Assembly (NCBI GenBank): GCA_016199625.1
Contig: JACQGI010000029.1
Span: forward strand, 1-52,356
Origin: Acidobacteriota bacterium
GTDB taxonomy: Bacteria; Acidobacteriota; Vicinamibacteria; Fen-336
Reading direction: 5' to 3'
DNA length: 52,356 bases
Shown here: in pieces, positions 9,406-17,823 of the stretch
Layout: each line of letters begins with the position of its first letter
How positions within the stretch are numbered: position 1 is the stretch's first letter
Translations under genes and position numbers: made by a program
Notes under the pieces: model-generated
The model's input: the letters and a program-made list of their open reading frames with translations, nothing else
Told to the model about the DNA's origin: nothing
The model's database searches: none

Positions 9406-9455
9406 CCTGCCGAAGCAACCGGACGGTACCGTGTCTTCCGGCGAGTAAAAACACC

Positions 9456-10367
9456 ATGGGCTATCGACGGACGCTCAGACGCGAGGTCGGCTGCACGGGG
9501 ATCGGGCTCCACTCGGGAAAGCCCGTGCGGTTGCTCCTCAAGCCCGCGGCGGCCGAGCACGGGATCCGCTTCCGGCGGACGGACGTCGGAGTCGAGATTC
9601 CCGCGACGCTCGCCCACCTTGCGCGCCTCGACCACGCGACGACGCTGTCCCGGGACGGGGTCTCGATCGACACCGTCGAGCACCTGCTCTCGGCCCTGAC
9701 CGCGTTGGGTGTCGACGACGTACAGGTGGAGGTGGACGGGCCCGAGGTCCCCATTCTCGATGGCAGCGCGGCGCCCTTCGTGATCCTCATCCACGAGGCG
9801 GGCCTCCGGCCCCTGAGCGTCCCCCGGCGCTACCTCAAGGTCCTGAAGCCCGTTGAGGTCGTTCGCGGCTCCAAGACCGTGCGGCTCTCCCCGGCCGACC
9901 ACCTCGAGGTCACGTACACGATCGGCTTCGACCACCCGCTGCTCCGCCACCAGCAGGCCGCGTTCCGGGTGTCGCCCGAGACCTTCAGCGACGAGATCGC
10001 CCCGGCCCGAACCTTCGGGTTCCTCCGCGAGGTGGAGACGCTTCGACGGAACGGCTTGGCCCTCGGGGGCAGCCTCGAGAACGCCATCGTCATCGGGGAG
10101 AGCGGCGTCCTGAACAACAAGCTGCGCTTCGAAGACGAGTTCGTGCGCCACAAGATCCTCGACGCCATCGGTGACTTGGCGCTCCTGGGTCGTCCCGTGG
10201 TGGGCCATCTCGAAGCCGTCAAGGCGGGTCACGCCCTCCACGCTGCCCTCGCCCAGAAGCTCATGGCCACGCCGGACGCGTGGGCGTTGGTCGCCCATCC
10301 CCAGCTTCCGGTGCTCGACCTGCCTGCGGCGCAGCCGGCCCCCGGCTTCGCCCTCGAGGCCTCCTAG
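9456..10367 (+). CDS. lpxC: UDP-3-O-acyl-N-acetylglucosamine deacetylase
   Basis: Zinc deacetylase for the first committed step of lipid A synthesis in the cytoplasm. The 303-residue protein has the family landmarks: GIGLHSGKPV near residue 15, zinc ligand His76 in TVEHLLSAL, zinc ligands His232 and Asp236 in RHKILDAIGDLALLG, and the catalytic-base region GHALHAAL (His259). ATG 9456 is chosen because the protein then begins at the conserved N-terminus; the in-frame extension upstream runs through the sigma-54 promoter and has no family similarity. The Shine-Dalgarno sequence is weak. It converges on the DUF1573 gene with a hairpin between them. Confidence 0.96.
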   Translation: MGYRRTLRREVGCTGIGLHSGKPVRLLLKPAAAEHGIRFRRTDVGVEIPATLAHLARLDHATTLSRDGVSIDTVEHLLSALTALGVDDVQVEVDGPEVPILDGSAAPFVILIHEAGLRPLSVPRRYLKVLKPVEVVRGSKTVRLSPADHLEVTYTIGFDHPLLRHQQAAFRVSPETFSDEIAPARTFGFLREVETLRRNGLALGGSLENAIVIGESGVLNNKLRFEDEFVRHKILDAIGDLALLGRPVVGHLEAVKAGHALHAALAQKLMATPDAWALVAHPQLPVLDLPAAQPAPGFALEAS

Positions 10368-10386
10368 CCCCGACTCCTGTCGGGGC
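10367..10386. terminator. Hairpin between convergent lpxC and DUF1573 genes
   Basis: CCCCGAC (10368-10374), loop TCCT, GTCGGGG (10379-10385), with one more G-C pair at the base, starts at the lpxC stop codon. There is no clear U-run on either strand, so it may be a weak bidirectional terminator or mRNA end-stabiliser. Confidence 0.5.
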
Positions 10387-10392
10387 GACGCT

Positions 10393-10806
10393 TCACTCGC
10401 CCTTGACGACGGTCGCTTCGACCTTGAGCTCGTAGGTCCGTCGCTGGGCATCGTTCGACCGGATGAGGACCGTTTTGGCGACCTTTCCTTCGAAGGCGCG
10501 GGTCTGGAGCTCCACGCGCAAGGGAGCGCTGCCTCCGGGCTTGACGATCTTGTCCTTGTCCCTCAGCAGCGCAGCCGTGCAGCCGCAGCTCGAGGCGACG
10601 GCCTCGATCACCAGGTCCGCGTTGCCGAAGTTGCGGATGCTGAACTCCTTCGTCAGGGATCGATGCTGCAGCGCCTTTCCGAAGTCGAAGCCGGCCGGCT
10701 CCACCGCGATCCGGGGCCCCTGAGCTGCGGGAGCGGCCTTGGGCTCCTCGGCCCGCACGGGAGCGAGGAGCACGAGTGCCAGGAACGCGAGAGAGGCGGT
10801 CTTCAT
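10393..10806 (-). CDS. Exported DUF1573 domain protein
   Basis: 137-residue protein with a Sec-type signal peptide (MKTASLAFLALVLLAPVRA) and an Ig-like DUF1573 domain: AGFDFGKALQHRSLTKEFSIRN, then ASSCGCTAALL with the conserved Cys-Gly-Cys, then an RSNDAQRRTYELKVEATV strand. The family's function is poorly known; it is periplasmic or surface-exposed. Its ATG overlaps the stop of the upstream 101-residue gene (ATGA), so it is the last gene of the sigma-STAS operon and may be a target or output of that module. Confidence 0.8.
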   Translation of the reverse strand: MKTASLAFLALVLLAPVRAEEPKAAPAAQGPRIAVEPAGFDFGKALQHRSLTKEFSIRNFGNADLVIEAVASSCGCTAALLRDKDKIVKPGGSAPLRVELQTRAFEGKVAKTVLIRSNDAQRRTYELKVEATVVKGE

Positions 10807-11108
10807 GCGGTCCTCCCTGCGGACCGCCCCCGCCCCTTCTTTTTCCCTGCGGTGAGCCTCCGCATGTATGCGTCGAGCATCTCGTTCTCGTAGGTCACCG
10901 TGTTGAGGAAGAGGCTCTCGACGAGGTAGCGCCTGCGGTCCCCCTCGTCCATCTGCTCGACGATCCCCTGGATCTCGCGCATCATCTCCTCGAAGGAGAC
11001 GCGCAGGTGCTTCCGGAGAGTGACCTCGCGGTAGAGCGTCTCGAGGACCGACAGCAGATCCCCGTCGAGGGCCAGCTCGTGTCCCGTCGTGAGGCGCACC
11101 CTACGCAT
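10803..11108 (-). CDS. Conserved small protein of unknown function in a sigma/STAS operon
   Basis: 101 residues, no signal peptide and no membrane segment. I do not recognise the family. The N-terminus (RRVRLTTGHELALDGDLLSV) looks like a short beta element; the middle is strongly helical and charged (SFEEMMREIQGIVEQMDEGDR, RRYLVESLFLNTVTYENEML); the tail is basic (GKKKGRGRSAGR). It overlaps the STAS gene by 8 bp and the DUF1573 gene by 4 bp, so the three are translationally coupled. Because no kinase or anti-sigma factor is encoded here, this protein is a candidate partner of the STAS protein or the sigma factor, by position only. Confidence 0.7.
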   Translation of the reverse strand: MRRVRLTTGHELALDGDLLSVLETLYREVTLRKHLRVSFEEMMREIQGIVEQMDEGDRRRYLVESLFLNTVTYENEMLDAYMRRLTAGKKKGRGRSAGRTA

Positions 11109-11466
11109 CGCCTTTCCCCCGCCGCTTGACGCCGAAGGCTGCGAGCGCCTCGGCCTCTTCCCTGTGGATGTCCACGATCTTGTGGACGCCCGTCATGGAG
11201 ATCATGGTCTCGACGCGTGGCTGGAGGCCGGCCAGGCGCACCGCTCCTTCCTTCTCACGAAGGAGGCGGTGGATGTCCATGAGGCACCCGATCGACGCGC
11301 TGTCGATGTAGGTCACCGCCGAGAGATCGATGACCACCTTGCGCGTCCCGTCCTCCACGAGCTGACGCACCTCGGCGAAGAAGGAGGCGAGTACGGGGTA
11401 GGTGAGCTTAGCCTCCTGGACCCGGACGATCCGGACGTCGCCTCTCTGCTCGACGGAGAGCTGCAT
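11101..11466 (-). CDS. STAS-domain anti-anti-sigma factor
   Basis: 121-residue single STAS domain of the SpoIIAA/RsbV type, in which a phosphorylatable Ser controls binding to an anti-sigma kinase. The segment VVIDLSAVTYIDSASIGCLM carries the site, Ser56 (Asp-Ser-Ala-Ser), followed by the expected helix and RLAGLQPRVETMISMTGV. No RsbW/SpoIIAB-like kinase or PP2C phosphatase is adjacent, so a partner must be elsewhere or differ. It sits directly downstream of an ECF sigma factor, an uncommon pairing because partner switching normally serves sigma-B-type factors. Confidence 0.88.
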   Translation of the reverse strand: MQLSVEQRGDVRIVRVQEAKLTYPVLASFFAEVRQLVEDGTRKVVIDLSAVTYIDSASIGCLMDIHRLLREKEGAVRLAGLQPRVETMISMTGVHKIVDIHREEAEALAAFGVKRRGKGDA

Positions 11467-11472
11467 CCCACT

Positions 11473-12084
11473 CTACCTCCGTGCTGCCCGGACGGGCCCC
11501 CGGCCCCCCCGGGACGGCTGCTGGGCCTTGAGGAGAAGGCGCGCCAGCTCCTCACGCCCGCGGTTGATCCGGCTCTTGACGGTGCCCTCGGGGAGCGCCA
11601 GCCGTTCGGCCATTTCCTGGTAGCTCAAGCCCGCGAGATCCCTCAGCACGACCGCCTCCCGGAGCTTCTCGGGGAGCTGGTCGAGGCCCTTCCGGACGAA
11701 GCTCTGCCGATCGCGGTCCTCGAGGGCGCGGTGCGGATTGCCCGAAGACGCCGGCGCCGTGTCGAAGGCCAGCAGGTCTTCGACGAGCACCTCGCGCTCG
11801 CGCTTGTTGGCCCGGTACCGGTCGATGCAGTAGTTGCGCGCGACGCTGGAGAGCCACGTGGAGAAGTCGGCATCACGGTTGAACTTGTCGAGGCTCCGGA
11901 AGACCTTGAGGAAGATCTCCTGGGTGAGGTCCTCGGCCTCGTCGTGCTTCCCGGTAAACTTGTACGAGATGTGAAAGACCTTCCGCCGGAACCGAGCGAC
12001 GATCAGGTCCCACGCCTCGTTCTCCCTCCGCAGGCATCGCTCGATGAGCTCCGCGTCGGAAGGCCCTGCGCCGCCCTCTTGCAA
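11473..12084 (-). CDS. ECF-type RNA polymerase sigma factor (start at TTG 12084)
   Basis: Sigma-70 family extracytoplasmic-function sigma factor. Region 2 is at the N-terminus (AWDLIVARFRRKVFHISYKFTG, DEAEDLTQEIFLKVFRSLDKF, DADFSTWLSSVARNYCIDRY); region 4 follows (LPEKLREAVVLRDLAGLSYQEM, LPEGTVKSRINRGREELARL). The open frame extends to ATG 12153, but a good promoter has its -10 inside that extension, so the ATG would lie upstream of the transcription start. TTG 12084, with GGTGA upstream, is the first usable in-frame start and gives 203 residues. The basic proline-poor tail (GGRGPVRAARR) is variable. First gene of the operon with STAS, the 101-residue protein and DUF1573. Confidence 0.88.
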   Translation of the reverse strand: MQEGGAGPSDAELIERCLRRENEAWDLIVARFRRKVFHISYKFTGKHDEAEDLTQEIFLKVFRSLDKFNRDADFSTWLSSVARNYCIDRYRANKREREVLVEDLLAFDTAPASSGNPHRALEDRDRQSFVRKGLDQLPEKLREAVVLRDLAGLSYQEMAERLALPEGTVKSRINRGREELARLLLKAQQPSRGGRGPVRAARR

Positions 12085-12140
12085 CGGGCTTTCACCCCGA
12101 GGTGTGACCGTGTCCGGGCGCGACCGGCCGCCAGCATCCG

Positions 12141-12169
12141 ATGATAGTGGCATGGTCCCGGAGGGTCAA
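12141..12169 (-). promoter_or_regulatory. Promoter of the ECF sigma/STAS operon
   Basis: Minus strand TTGACC (12169-12164), 17-nt spacer, TATCAT (12146-12141): a good housekeeping-type promoter. Its start near 12134 rules out the ATG at 12153 as the sigma-factor start codon. Confidence 0.65.
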
Positions 12170-12176
12170 ACCCCTC

Positions 12177-13010
12177 TCACCGGACAGCGGGTCGCCCCGC
12201 TGCCGTCCAGGCGGTGTACCAGTAGCTGCCCACGTCCCCGGCGGCCTGGCTGAGCCTCCCCTTCAGGATGTCGCCGGCGCGGGCCGCGAGGTCGTCGTAG
12301 TAGATCTCCGTGTAACCCGCCTTCCCACGGCGGGCCAGCTCCTCGTGGTAGAGGAGGTTGTCCAACCAGACGTACGTCGCGTTCATCATGGCGAAGACGT
12401 ATTCCTTCGGCTCGTCGAGGAAATGGGCCGCGCCGGGGCCGAGCTTCAGGCGTCCTCCCATGACCTCCGGGAGTTTCACGGAGAAGCGCACCCACAGACC
12501 GTGCTGTTCGGTCTTCTGACCGTCGGCGTTCTCGGCGAGGGCGAGGGGGTTGTGGAGATCGGTGACCAGGCCCGCGAGGGCGTCGGACTCCGCGAGGATC
12601 CGCGCCTTGTCGCCCGAGCGGAAGGCCTCGACGAGGCGGTCGTACGCGGTGTGGACGAGCCAGGGAAGCCGACCCGCTCCCGTGGCGGCGTCCCCGAAGC
12701 GGCTCCGGAGCGCCTCTTCACCGCGGGGCAGGTCGAGGAACGGGAACGGAAGCAGCCGATCGACGGCGAAACGGCGCTCCTGCCCCTCCTCGGGCAGCGT
12801 CGGCTCCGGGGCCAGCGTCGGCATCTCGAGGCGGTGGGACTTGTAGAACGACTTGAGGGGCGACGGCAGGGTGTCGACCGCCTTCGCGGTGACCGCCTGG
12901 TGGACCACGGGCCCGTAGGCCGATGCGGGCGTGGCGACCCACGCGACCGCGGCGGCTGCCGCGAGCGCCGCGCGTCCGATGATCCCGAGCGCCGTGCGTC
13001 GATTCCCCAA
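12177..13010 (-). CDS. Exported protein of the zinc phospholipase C / S1-P1 nuclease fold
   Basis: 277-residue exported protein: signal peptide with a long Ala/Val core ending ATPASA, then a mature start YGPVVHQAVTAKAVDTLP. Histidine/aspartate segments resemble the trinuclear-zinc phospholipase C/S1-P1 nuclease superfamily: WLVHTAYDRLVEAF, then LAGLVTDLHNPLALAEN and TEQHGLW. In that fold such His and Asp residues bind zinc and hydrolyse phosphodiesters or phosphomonoesters. The substrate is unknown. Start is TTG 13010, chosen for the strong GGAGG 8 nt upstream. Last gene of the long rplU-to-comF run; 34 bp after comF. Confidence 0.6.
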   Translation of the reverse strand: MGNRRTALGIIGRAALAAAAAVAWVATPASAYGPVVHQAVTAKAVDTLPSPLKSFYKSHRLEMPTLAPEPTLPEEGQERRFAVDRLLPFPFLDLPRGEEALRSRFGDAATGAGRLPWLVHTAYDRLVEAFRSGDKARILAESDALAGLVTDLHNPLALAENADGQKTEQHGLWVRFSVKLPEVMGGRLKLGPGAAHFLDEPKEYVFAMMNATYVWLDNLLYHEELARRGKAGYTEIYYDDLAARAGDILKGRLSQAAGDVGSYWYTAWTAAGRPAVR

Positions 13011-13044
13011 CGCCGTCCTCCTCTCCGACTACGAACGTCCCAGC

Positions 13045-13782
13045 CTACACGACCCGGGCAGCGGTCACTAGGCGGACCTCGAGGGCGCCCGCCTCGCGGA
13101 GGGCCACGGCGCAGGCTCGCGCCGTCGCTCCCGTCGTCGTCACGTCGTCCACCAGGACCACGATCCGGCCGGCCACTTGCGCACGGCGGCGAACGGCGAA
13201 TGCGCCATGGACGTTCCTCCGGCGCGCAGCGGCCGGGAGGCCCGTCTGGGGGGGCGTATCTTTGCGCCGGACGAGGGCCAGGGGGGCGACGTCGCAGCCA
13301 GCCCGACGGCCGAGTTCCACAGCCAGGAGCTCCGCCTGGTTGAACCCGCGTTCGCGCCGGCGCCGCGGGTGGAGCGGGACCGGAACGAGGACAACGCCCG
13401 GTGCGACGAGCGCGCGCGCCGCCGGTTCGGCCGCCAGGGCCTCGGCGAGCCGCGAGGCGACCGCACGTCGACCCCGGAACTTGAGCTCGTGGACGAGGGT
13501 CCGGAGAACTCCATCGTACGGGCCGAGGCTGAAGCCCGCATCCACGGGGCTCCTCCTGCGCCGGCAACGAGGACACGCGGGGGAGGATCCGGCGATCGGC
13601 GCGCCACATCCGCACCGAGGCCCAGCGTGACGGGGCAGGGTGCCCCAACAGCCCTCGCACAGGGGCCCACGGGTGGGGTGGTCGACGGGCCCTTTGCAGG
13701 CCGGGCAGCGGGACGGAAACACCACGGCCAGCACCGGGTCCAGGAGCAGCCGAGCCGTGGCCGCCCTCGAGGCGAGGCTCAC
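13045..13782 (-). CDS. comF: ComF family phosphoribosyltransferase-like protein
   Basis: 245-residue ComF protein. The N-terminus has the double zinc ribbon (CPACKGPVD, CEGCWGTLP, CGCGAPI, CPRC). The phosphoribosyltransferase domain follows, with VPVPLHPRRRRERGFNQAE and the PRPP loop VVLVDDVTTTGATARAC. ComF proteins assist DNA uptake in competent bacteria, probably on the cytoplasmic side of the ComEC channel; dprA, another transformation gene, is 8 kb away. GTG start 10 bp after the dksA stop. Confidence 0.93.
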   Translation of the reverse strand: MSLASRAATARLLLDPVLAVVFPSRCPACKGPVDHPTRGPLCEGCWGTLPRHAGPRCGCGAPIAGSSPACPRCRRRRSPVDAGFSLGPYDGVLRTLVHELKFRGRRAVASRLAEALAAEPAARALVAPGVVLVPVPLHPRRRRERGFNQAELLAVELGRRAGCDVAPLALVRRKDTPPQTGLPAAARRRNVHGAFAVRRRAQVAGRIVVLVDDVTTTGATARACAVALREAGALEVRLVTAARVV

Positions 13783-13792
13783 AGGCGTCGGC

Positions 13793-14146
13793 CTAGAGAA
13801 GCCCCTGCTCCTGCTTCTCCTGGCAGGAGATGCAGTGCTTGGCCCACGGCACGGCCTCGAGGCGCTTCTTGTCCATCTCTCCCTCGCAGGCGACGCAGAA
13901 GCCGTAGCGGCGGTCGCCGATGCGGTTCAGGGCCTCGTCCACGAGCTGCAACATGTCGCGCTCGGAGTTCGAGAGGCTGAACAGGAACTCCTTGGTGTAG
14001 GAGTTGGACGCCTTGTCGGCGATGTCCTGGGCCCCCTCCTCGTCGGCCTGCTTCCCGTAAGCCTTGTTCTTGTTGTACGCCTCCAGGATCTCCTGCTTCT
14101 TCTGCATGAGTCTCTCCCGGAAGGCCTTGAGCTTCTTCTGGTCCAT
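13793..14146 (-). CDS. dksA: DksA/TraR-family zinc-finger transcription factor
   Basis: 117-residue DksA-like protein that would bind the RNA polymerase secondary channel and work with ppGpp. It has a coiled coil (LKAFRERLMQKKQEILEAYN, then KEFLFSLSNSERDMLQLVDE) and a C4 finger, Cys-Val-Ala-Cys and Cys-Ile-Ser-Cys, in the conserved context RIGDRRYGFC. Start at ATG 14146 follows GAGGAGA about 11 nt upstream and begins MDQKKLKAFR; the longer open frame overlaps the activator gene and is not DksA-like. The short acidic tip typical of DksA (Asp-x-x-Asp-x-Ala) is seen as DIADKAS, with only the first Asp and Ala region conserved. Confidence 0.9.
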   Translation of the reverse strand: MDQKKLKAFRERLMQKKQEILEAYNKNKAYGKQADEEGAQDIADKASNSYTKEFLFSLSNSERDMLQLVDEALNRIGDRRYGFCVACEGEMDKKRLEAVPWAKHCISCQEKQEQGLL

Positions 14147-14207
14147 TCTCGCGCCGTCTCCTCTCGTCTCTTCCGACGTCAATGGAACTCCCCGGTGTGC
14201 CGGAGCC

Positions 14208-15157
<950 letters not shown>

Positions 15158-15161
<4 letters not shown>

Positions 15162-15502
15162 CCGGCCACCTCCACCCGCGCCGCGCCGCCCCACAGCCGC
15201 TCGAGGTCGTAGAAGCTCCGCGTTCTGGGGGTGAAGATGTGCACGACGAAGGCCCCGTAGTCCATCAGGATCCATTCCTGGCGCGGATAACCCTCGACGT
15301 GGTCCGGGCGCAGGTGCAGAGCCCGGAGAGTCTCCTCGACGGCGTCGGCGATGGCGAGGATCTGCTTCTGGTTGGACCCCGAGGCGAGGAGGAAGAAGTC
15401 TGTGAAAGAGCTCGAGCGGCGGAGGTCGAGGATCACGACCTCGGTCGCCTTCTTCGCCAGCGCCGCGCGAGCCGCCTGCTCCACAGCCGGCGGGACCTTC
15501 AC
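15158..15502 (-). CDS. rsfS: Ribosomal silencing factor RsfS
   Basis: 114-residue RsfS/Iojap protein, which binds L14 and blocks subunit joining in starvation. Conserved features: VVILDLRRSSSFTDFFLLASG, QILAIADAVEE, EGYPRQEWILMDYGAFVVHIF and the closing FYDLERLWG. GTG start overlaps the nadD stop (GTGA) and its own stop overlaps the activator gene start. The nadD-rsfS pair is a widely conserved arrangement. Confidence 0.96.
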
Positions 15503-16080
15503 TGGTAGAGGCTCCTTCGTGCGATGTAGTCCGCCACCGTGTCGGGGACGAGATAGCGGACGCTCCGTCCCTGCCGCACACGTTCGCGGATCGACGTGGC
15601 GGAGACCTCGATGGCGGGTCCCTCCACGCGCCTAACGCCGCGGGCGCCGGCCGCCGGCGGCGCCTCGGGCAAAGGCGGCGCACCCGGCCGTTCCACGACC
15701 GCGACGAGGCAACGGGCGAAGATTCCCGCCGGGTCCCTCCAGTCGGCCATCTCGGGGTAGGTGTCGCTGCCGACGATGAGGACGAGCTCGTCGCCGGGGC
15801 GCTCGGCCTCGAGAGCGGCCAGGGTGTCCACGGTGTAGCTGGGGCCTTCGCGCCGCAGCTCCGCGTCCGAGGGAACGAAGGCGGGGTGGTGCGCCGTGGC
15901 GAGACAGACCATCGCCCACCGGTCCAGGGGCGCCGAGAGCGGCCCCCTGCGATGCGGTGGAACGTGGGAGGGGACGAAGGCCACGACGTCCAGACCGAGA
16001 CCCTCTCGGGCGGTCTCCGCCGCCCGCAGGTGACCGAGGTGGATGGGATCGAAGGTCCCGCCCATGATCCCGAGCCTCAC
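15499..16080 (-). CDS. nadD: Nicotinate-mononucleotide adenylyltransferase
   Basis: 193-residue NadD, making deamido-NAD from nicotinate mononucleotide and ATP. The nucleotidyltransferase signature GGTFDPIHLGHLRAAE (residues 7-22) has the (H/T)xGH motif; VPSHVPPHR, ELVLIVGSDTYPEMADWRDP and the ISxTxxR equivalent SATSIRERVRQG follow. GTG 16080 overlaps the obgE stop and gives the standard start immediately before the signature. The open frame runs farther upstream only as an antisense artefact over obgE. Confidence 0.95.
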   Translation of the reverse strand: MRLGIMGGTFDPIHLGHLRAAETAREGLGLDVVAFVPSHVPPHRRGPLSAPLDRWAMVCLATAHHPAFVPSDAELRREGPSYTVDTLAALEAERPGDELVLIVGSDTYPEMADWRDPAGIFARCLVAVVERPGAPPLPEAPPAAGARGVRRVEGPAIEVSATSIRERVRQGRSVRYLVPDTVADYIARRSLYQ

Positions 16081-17099
16081 GCCCGCTGCTCCGTCGGGGC
16101 CCGCCCGGCCTCGGCCACGAGGCGGAGAAGGGCCCGCTCGAGCTCCGCGAGGCCCGCGCCCGTCACGGCCGAGATCGGGAACACGTCGAGGCCGAGGGCC
16201 CCGGCCTCCTCGCGCAACGCCGTGAGCGGATCCGCGGGACCCACGGCATCGCGCTTGCTGGCGGCCACGATCTGCGGGCGCGAGAGCAGTCCTCCGTCCC
16301 ACTGCCGCACCTCCTCGAGCACCGCCCGCAGGTCCGCCACAGGATCGCGTCCGAAGCTGCCGGAAGCGTCGACCACATGGACGAGGGCGCGTGTGCGCTC
16401 GACGTGGCGGAGGAAGTGGAGCCCCAACCCCGCCCCCTCGTGGGCCCCTTCGATGATCCCGGGGATGTCGGCGACCACCAGGGTCGCGTCGTCGACCTCC
16501 ACGACACCGAGGACCGGCGTCAGCGTCGTGAACGGGTAGTCTCCGATCCGCGGCCTGGCCGCCGAGATCCGCGAGAGCAGCGTAGACTTGCCCGCGTTGG
16601 GCGCCCCCAGGAGTCCCACGTCGGCGATCAGCTTCAGGTCGAGCCGCAGCCAACGCTCTCCACCGGCCTCCCCGGGCTCCGCCTCCTGAGGGGCGCGGTT
16701 CCGGTTCGAGAGGAAGGCGCGGTTCCCGCGCCCGCCCCGTCCGCCCTTGGCGACGAGCAGGCGCTCGCCGTCGGCGAGGACCTCGCCGAGCCGCGCGTTC
16801 GTGCCTTCGTCGAGAGCCTCGGTGCCGGGCGGCACGGGGATCAACAGGACCTTCCCCTCGCGCCCGGTGCGATTGCCGCCGCGCCCATGGCGCCCGCGCT
16901 CCGCCCTGTATTCCGTGTGGTATCGGAGGGGCAGGAGGGTGTTCTGGTGGGAGACGGCGACGAGGAAGACGTCGCCCCCCTTGCCACCCGTACCGCCATC
17001 GGGTCCACCCCGAGGGACGTGGGGCTCGCGGCGGAAGCTGACGCAGCCCCGCCCGCCATCGCCCCCCTTGACGAAAATCTTGACCCGGTCGACGAACAT
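16077..17099 (-). CDS. obgE: GTPase Obg/CgtA, short form
   Basis: 340-residue ribosome-assembly and stress GTPase. The glycine-rich Obg fold is at 1-158 (FVDRVKIFVKGGDGGRGCVS, GGPDGGTGGKGGDV), then the G domain with G1 GAPNAGKST, G2/switch I ending FTTLTP, G3 DIPG, ASKRD in place of NKxD, and SAVTGAG. It lacks the C-terminal OCT domain found in Bacillus Obg, ending soon after the G domain. Downstream of rpmA by 33 bp, the classic rplU-rpmA-obgE order. The G4 motif SKRD (usual NKxD) is a variation to note. Confidence 0.95.
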   Translation of the reverse strand: MFVDRVKIFVKGGDGGRGCVSFRREPHVPRGGPDGGTGGKGGDVFLVAVSHQNTLLPLRYHTEYRAERGRHGRGGNRTGREGKVLLIPVPPGTEALDEGTNARLGEVLADGERLLVAKGGRGGRGNRAFLSNRNRAPQEAEPGEAGGERWLRLDLKLIADVGLLGAPNAGKSTLLSRISAARPRIGDYPFTTLTPVLGVVEVDDATLVVADIPGIIEGAHEGAGLGLHFLRHVERTRALVHVVDASGSFGRDPVADLRAVLEEVRQWDGGLLSRPQIVAASKRDAVGPADPLTALREEAGALGLDVFPISAVTGAGLAELERALLRLVAEAGRAPTEQRA

Positions 17100-17132
17100 G
17101 GCCCACCGCCCGCGGGCGGCGTCGCGGTTTCC

Positions 17133-17393
17133 CTAGCTCGCCGCGGGCAGCACGCTCACGCGGAGGCCACGAGCCCCGTGGTCCTCGAAGCGAACGACCC
17201 CGTCCACGAGGGCGAAGAGTGTGTGGTCCTTGCCGAGGCCCACGTTCCTCCCCGGTCTCCATTTGGTGCCGTGCTGCCGGAGGATGATCGTCCCGCCCCT
17301 GACCTCCTGGCCGCCGTAGCGCTTCACTCCCAGCCGCTGGGAGTTGCTGTCGCGGCCGTTCCGGCTCGAGCCCTGCCCCTTCTTGTGCGCCAT
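17133..17393 (-). CDS. rpmA: 50S ribosomal protein L27
   Basis: 86 residues, the usual length. The N-terminus [20 protein letters not shown] has the basic tail that reaches the peptidyl transferase centre, without the cleavable extension found in Firmicutes. [10 protein letters not shown] and [12 protein letters not shown] are the conserved core. It is separated from rplU by a terminator-like hairpin. Confidence 0.97.
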   Translation of the reverse strand: MAHKKGQGSSRNGRDSNSQRLGVKRYGGQEVRGGTIILRQHGTKWRPGRNVGLGKDHTLFALVDGVVRFEDHGARGLRVSVLPAAS

Positions 17394-17410
17394 GGCGTTC
17401 GTCCTGCCTC

Positions 17411-17452
17411 AAAAAACAGTGGAGCGGCCGCCGGGTCGTCCCGGAGCCGCTC
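17411..17452 (-). terminator. Terminator-like hairpin between rplU and rpmA
   Basis: On the minus strand GAGCGGC-t-CCGGG, loop ACGA, CCCGG-cg-GCCGCTC (17452-17422) folds into 7 + 5 base pairs with a small internal bulge, followed at 17416-17411 by six T. This is the form of an intrinsic terminator, yet it lies between two genes that are normally co-transcribed. It may attenuate rpmA-obgE and the long operon behind it. Confidence 0.6.
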
Positions 17453-17474
17453 GCGAGATTACCGGGGACGCCTC

Positions 17475-17786
17475 CTAAGCCTGGACCCTGTCGATCCTCA
17501 CCGCGGTGAAGGGCTGGCGGTGGCCCCTGGTCCGCCGATAGTGCTTCCTCTTCTTGGACTTGAAGACCCTGACCTTGGAGTCGCGGCCCTGCTCGACGAC
17601 CGTGGCCACCACCGTGGCCTTCTCGAGGCGCGGCATGCCCACGCGCGTCTCACCCTCGCCGCCCACGAGGAGAACCTCGTCGAAGGTCACCGTCTCGCCC
17701 GCGTCGGCGGGAAGACGCTCGAGGTAGATCGTTTCGCCCGGCTCGACCCGGTACTGCTTTCCCCCGCTCCTGATGATCGCGTACAC
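17475..17786 (-). CDS. rplU: 50S ribosomal protein L21
   Basis: 103 residues, the usual length: VYAIIRSGGKQYRVEPG at the start, FDEVLLVGGEG in the middle, and KVRVFKSKKRKHYRRTRGHR near the C-terminus, which is the L21 signature region. GTG 17786 is chosen because AAGGAGG lies 9 nt upstream and the protein then begins as L21 normally does; the frame extends 22 codons upstream into the promoter. First gene of the long translation/NAD/regulation operon. Confidence 0.97.
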   Translation of the reverse strand: MYAIIRSGGKQYRVEPGETIYLERLPADAGETVTFDEVLLVGGEGETRVGMPRLEKATVVATVVEQGRDSKVRVFKSKKRKHYRRTRGHRQPFTAVRIDRVQA

Positions 17787-17823
17787 CGTCCGTGCCTCCT
17801 TGGGAGACCTACTGAAACTGAAG

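Noticed and set aside
9279-9455. Upstream in-frame extension of lpxC
   Set aside because: It passes through the dyad and the sigma-54 promoter and has no LpxC similarity; ATG 9456 is used.
12085-12153. ATG 12153 as start of the ECF sigma factor
   Set aside because: The -10 box (12146-12141) lies downstream of this ATG, so it would not be in the mRNA from the visible promoter.
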